Below, one piece after another: positions 42,969-45,320 of a stretch of 45,320 nt of DNA. This stretch comes from Fidelibacterota bacterium (GTDB lineage: Bacteria; Fidelibacterota; Fidelibacteria; Fidelibacterales; Fidelibacteraceae). The stretch is from assembly GCA_028716785.1 (NCBI GenBank), contig JAQUPD010000017.1:1-45320 (forward strand), written 5' to 3'. A program made the translations under genes and the position numbers. Every line of letters begins with the position of its first letter. The stretch's first letter is position 1. Under the pieces are notes generated by a model, which was not told where the DNA came from, ran no database searches, and saw nothing but the letters and a program-made list of their open reading frames with translations.

Positions 42969-45320
42969 TTAACTTTTTACGTTTAACAATTTCATAATTT
43001 GTTGAGCAGTTTCCGAAATTTTTTTGATATCGGCAGTACCCGATTGAATCATCACTTCGTACAGTTTTTGTCTGATTTTTATGCCATGTTTATTGCTTTT
43101 CTGCCAGTGGGGATATTCTTCAAATACTTTTTCCATCTCGTTCGCCATCGAAGTGGCATTCTTAAAACCGGCTCTGTCCAATATCCAATAGATACTGAAA
43201 ATTTCGGGAGTCATGTTTTTCTCTTCCCGTTCTTTTTTGGCAGTATTGATTTCTTCAACAATTTTTTTCAGTTCGTTCAGCGTTTCCTGTGTCGATTTTT
43301 GTCTGTTCTGAAAAAGTTGTGCCAACATTTCGGCTTTTTCGGCAATGGATTTCAAATAGGGAGCTGTATCTCCTTCCTGGGCTACGGTTCGTTCCAAACT
43401 TTTTATGAGATTGAAAACTTTCTCTATGTCGGAGGCTTTGCTTTGGTCAATTTTTTCCAGTGTATTTTCGTCAATTTCGAATATATCTAGCGTAGGTTGA
43501 ATATCTCCGCTTTTGGTGTGCTTTTTTACCAGTTCTATCGTTTTTCGGGTAAAGTCTTTATCGATATCAATCGTGCGATCATAGTTTTCCCTCAGGATGC
43601 GGTACATTCTCGAAAGCGTTTCGTAATCCTCAATATAATCTCGCAGGAAAGCATCGGGAGAAATAATTTCGTAAATGACCGATAATTCTTTGAAAAACCG
43701 ATAATATTCGTTCCTGATTTCTTCATCCAGAAAATAATTCAGCAAAGCTTCCACTGCTTTATCCTGTTTTTTCCCACTTATGATAGGAAGGTAATCCGTT
43801 TTTGCTTTTTCCATTTCTACCTTGAATTTTTCTTTCAGTACGTTTATATCCTTCACAATGCCCGCAATATCTTGAGAATCGAAAGCAAGCGCTTTTTCCA
43901 AATTATCGAAAATCCCCACAAAGTCGAGCACGAAACCCGACGCTTTTTTCCTTCCTTCGTCGTCTTCGTAAGGACGATTGACGCGGGCAATGGCTTGCAA
44001 CAGCACGTGGTCGCGCATGGGCTTGTCGAGATACATGCAATAGAGAATAGGAGCGTCGAAACCTGTCAGCAGTTTTTCGGTTACAATCAGTATTTTGGGC
44101 AGTTCGTTTGTTTTTCGGAAAGATTTTCTGATTCTTTTCTCTTCTATTTCGGAAAGATGATATTTTGCCAGTTCGGGCGGATCGTTGTAAAACGGACTGT
44201 ATACCACTTGCGAATAATCTGCTGGCAAATAGTTGTCCAGTTCCTGTTTGTACAAGGCGCAAGCTTCCCTGTCCACTCCCACCAGAAAGGCTTTGTAACC
44301 CATAGGTTCCACCGTGTTCAGAAAATGATTGGACACATATTGCACCACTTTTCCCACGCGTTCCCTGTTTTTGAGCATATTTTTTAGCGTTACGGCCTGT
44401 TCCAGCACTTTGTTGAGCTCTTCCACGTCGCTCATTCCTTCTGCTTCTTTCAAATCCAGAAACTCCTTTTCGAGCAGTTCTCTATCCACGCGCAATTCAT
44501 TGGGTGCTAGCGTGTAATACAAAGGCACGGTAGTTCCGTCTTCAATGGATTCGGCAATGCTGTATTTGTCCAGATATCCGTGTGGTGGATCGTCTTTGCC
44601 GAAGGTGATAAAAGTTCCTTCGCCATACTGCGTTTTGTCGATCGGCGTACCGGTGAAACCGATATAAGTGGCATTGGGAATGGCTCCCATCAGGTAATTG
44701 CCCAGTTCTCCGCCGGTGGTTCGGTGGGCTTCGTCCACCAGTACAAAAATATTTTTTCGCAAATTGATATTTTTGGGCATCCCGTAAAATTTATGGATCA
44801 TGGTAACAATCAATCCCCGCCGGTCGCCAGAAAGAAGTTCCTGCAAATGTTCCTTGCTTTTGGCAACCACGTTGCCTATACCCACGGCGGTGAGATTGCC
44901 GAAAAGTTGACTTTCCAGCTCGTTGCGATCCACCAGCATAATGACGGTAGGATTTTCGAAAAGCGGATTTTCAATAATTTTTTGAGCAGCCACAATCATG
45001 GTAAAAGTTTTGCCCGACCCCTGCGTGTGCCAGATGAGTCCTCGTTGCTTTTCCGGATCTTCGGCTCGTTTCGTGATTTTATCGATGGCACTCATTTGAT
45101 GAGGACGCAAAACAATTTTTCGCAGTTCGTCGTCTTGACGGGTGAAAAGAATAAAATCAGTCAACAGTTTTACCACCCTTTGGCAGTCGAAAAAAGTTTT
45201 CACCAGTTGTTCAAAGTCGCCGCTGTTTTCTGCTTTCCAATTGAAAAGGAGCTTTTCGGAAGTATTCCATGTGGCACTGTAATAATATTTAAGCATGTGG
45301 GTTATGGCATACACTTGCAG
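42969..45320 (-). CDS. hsdR: Type I restriction enzyme R subunit (HsdR), N-terminus beyond the window
   Basis: The C-terminal 780 or so residues of the motor/nuclease subunit of a type I restriction system. The motor helicase shows HTQGSGKTFTM (Walker A), VLVDEAHRTTGG (DEAH), GFTGTPID (motif III) and QAIARVNRPY (motif VI). A helical C-terminus follows that contacts the HsdM/HsdS core. The frame is open to the right edge (LQVYAITHMLK); the PD-ExK nuclease domain lies outside the window, so activity cannot be judged. Codon use looks different from the neighbouring genes on the left, as expected for a transferred defence locus. HsdM and HsdS must be sought further right. Confidence 0.92.
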   Translation of the reverse strand: MQVYAITHMLKYYYSATWNTSEKLLFNWKAENSGDFEQLVKTFFDCQRVVKLLTDFILFTRQDDELRKIVLRPHQMSAIDKITKRAEDPEKQRGLIWHTQGSGKTFTMIVAAQKIIENPLFENPTVIMLVDRNELESQLFGNLTAVGIGNVVAKSKEHLQELLSGDRRGLIVTMIHKFYGMPKNINLRKNIFVLVDEAHRTTGGELGNYLMGAIPNATYIGFTGTPIDKTQYGEGTFITFGKDDPPHGYLDKYSIAESIEDGTTVPLYYTLAPNELRVDRELLEKEFLDLKEAEGMSDVEELNKVLEQAVTLKNMLKNRERVGKVVQYVSNHFLNTVEPMGYKAFLVGVDREACALYKQELDNYLPADYSQVVYSPFYNDPPELAKYHLSEIEEKRIRKSFRKTNELPKILIVTEKLLTGFDAPILYCMYLDKPMRDHVLLQAIARVNRPYEDDEGRKKASGFVLDFVGIFDNLEKALAFDSQDIAGIVKDINVLKEKFKVEMEKAKTDYLPIISGKKQDKAVEALLNYFLDEEIRNEYYRFFKELSVIYEIISPDAFLRDYIEDYETLSRMYRILRENYDRTIDIDKDFTRKTIELVKKHTKSGDIQPTLDIFEIDENTLEKIDQSKASDIEKVFNLIKSLERTVAQEGDTAPYLKSIAEKAEMLAQLFQNRQKSTQETLNELKKIVEEINTAKKEREEKNMTPEIFSIYWILDRAGFKNATSMANEMEKVFEEYPHWQKSNKHGIKIRQKLYEVMIQSGTADIKKISETAQQIMKLLNVKS

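Noticed and set aside
43872-44387. Plus-strand open frames inside hsdR
   Set aside because: They are antisense to a strongly conserved helicase gene and show no recognisable domain.

Overview
The window looks like a chromosomal piece of a bacterium of the Fibrobacterota-Chlorobiota-Bacteroidota (FCB) group or a nearby candidate phylum. Two secreted proteins carry type IX secretion (T9SS)-like C-terminal tails (one with the YPNPFNP motif), and there is a TonB-dependent receptor, Shine-Dalgarno-type start sites and mostly AT-rich coding. I cannot name the genus from sequence alone. The tRNA genes do not encode CCA.

Left arm (1-10540), mostly housekeeping: a 5'-truncated T9SS-tailed subtilisin, galE, a YidE/AspT-like transporter divergent from an ArsR-type regulator, a PhoU-like protein overlapping an archaeal-type prolyl-tRNA synthetase, recO, an alpha/beta hydrolase, a rhomboid protease, a lipoprotein serine protease, and a His-Pro-Arg tRNA cluster behind a near-consensus promoter.

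Middle (10540-29846) is accessory or rearranged DNA. It opens with hairpin-rich noncoding sequence and an IS3-type transposase relic. Next come an HNH nuclease whose C-terminus resembles a dockerin repeat, and a decayed restriction locus: an N4-cytosine-type methyltransferase followed by the catalytically headless C-terminal half of an MvaI/BcnI-like endonuclease. A visibly GC-richer block follows (14831-27647). It is a complete V/A-type ATPase operon transcribed leftward in the order H-C-I-K-F-E-A-B-D, continuing into a universal-stress-like protein, a PTS EIIA (PtsN-like) protein and a half-length PurL/AIR-synthase-like protein. A CPA1 cation/H+ antiporter is divergent from it. The block ends in a graveyard of three broken envelope-protein genes and an IS982-type transposase relic.

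Right arm (29847-42408) returns to host-like composition: an M29 aminopeptidase; a DUF523/TudS-like protein, a pullulanase-like lipoprotein, purine nucleoside phosphorylase and rlmN; tRNA-Pro(CGG); a yprB-yprA (mrfB-mrfA) DNA-repair pair; tRNA-Ser(TGA); and a TonB receptor overlapping a small outer-membrane protein gene. The right edge (42677-45320) is the end of a type I restriction locus, with hsdR running off the window followed by a YgjP-like metallopeptidase gene.

The best candidates for new biology are the ATPase operon with its three regulatory or metabolic passengers and the divergent antiporter, and within it the cysteine-cluster PurL-half protein. The dead MvaI/BcnI endonuclease beside an intact methyltransferase and the HNH-dockerin-like protein also deserve attention.
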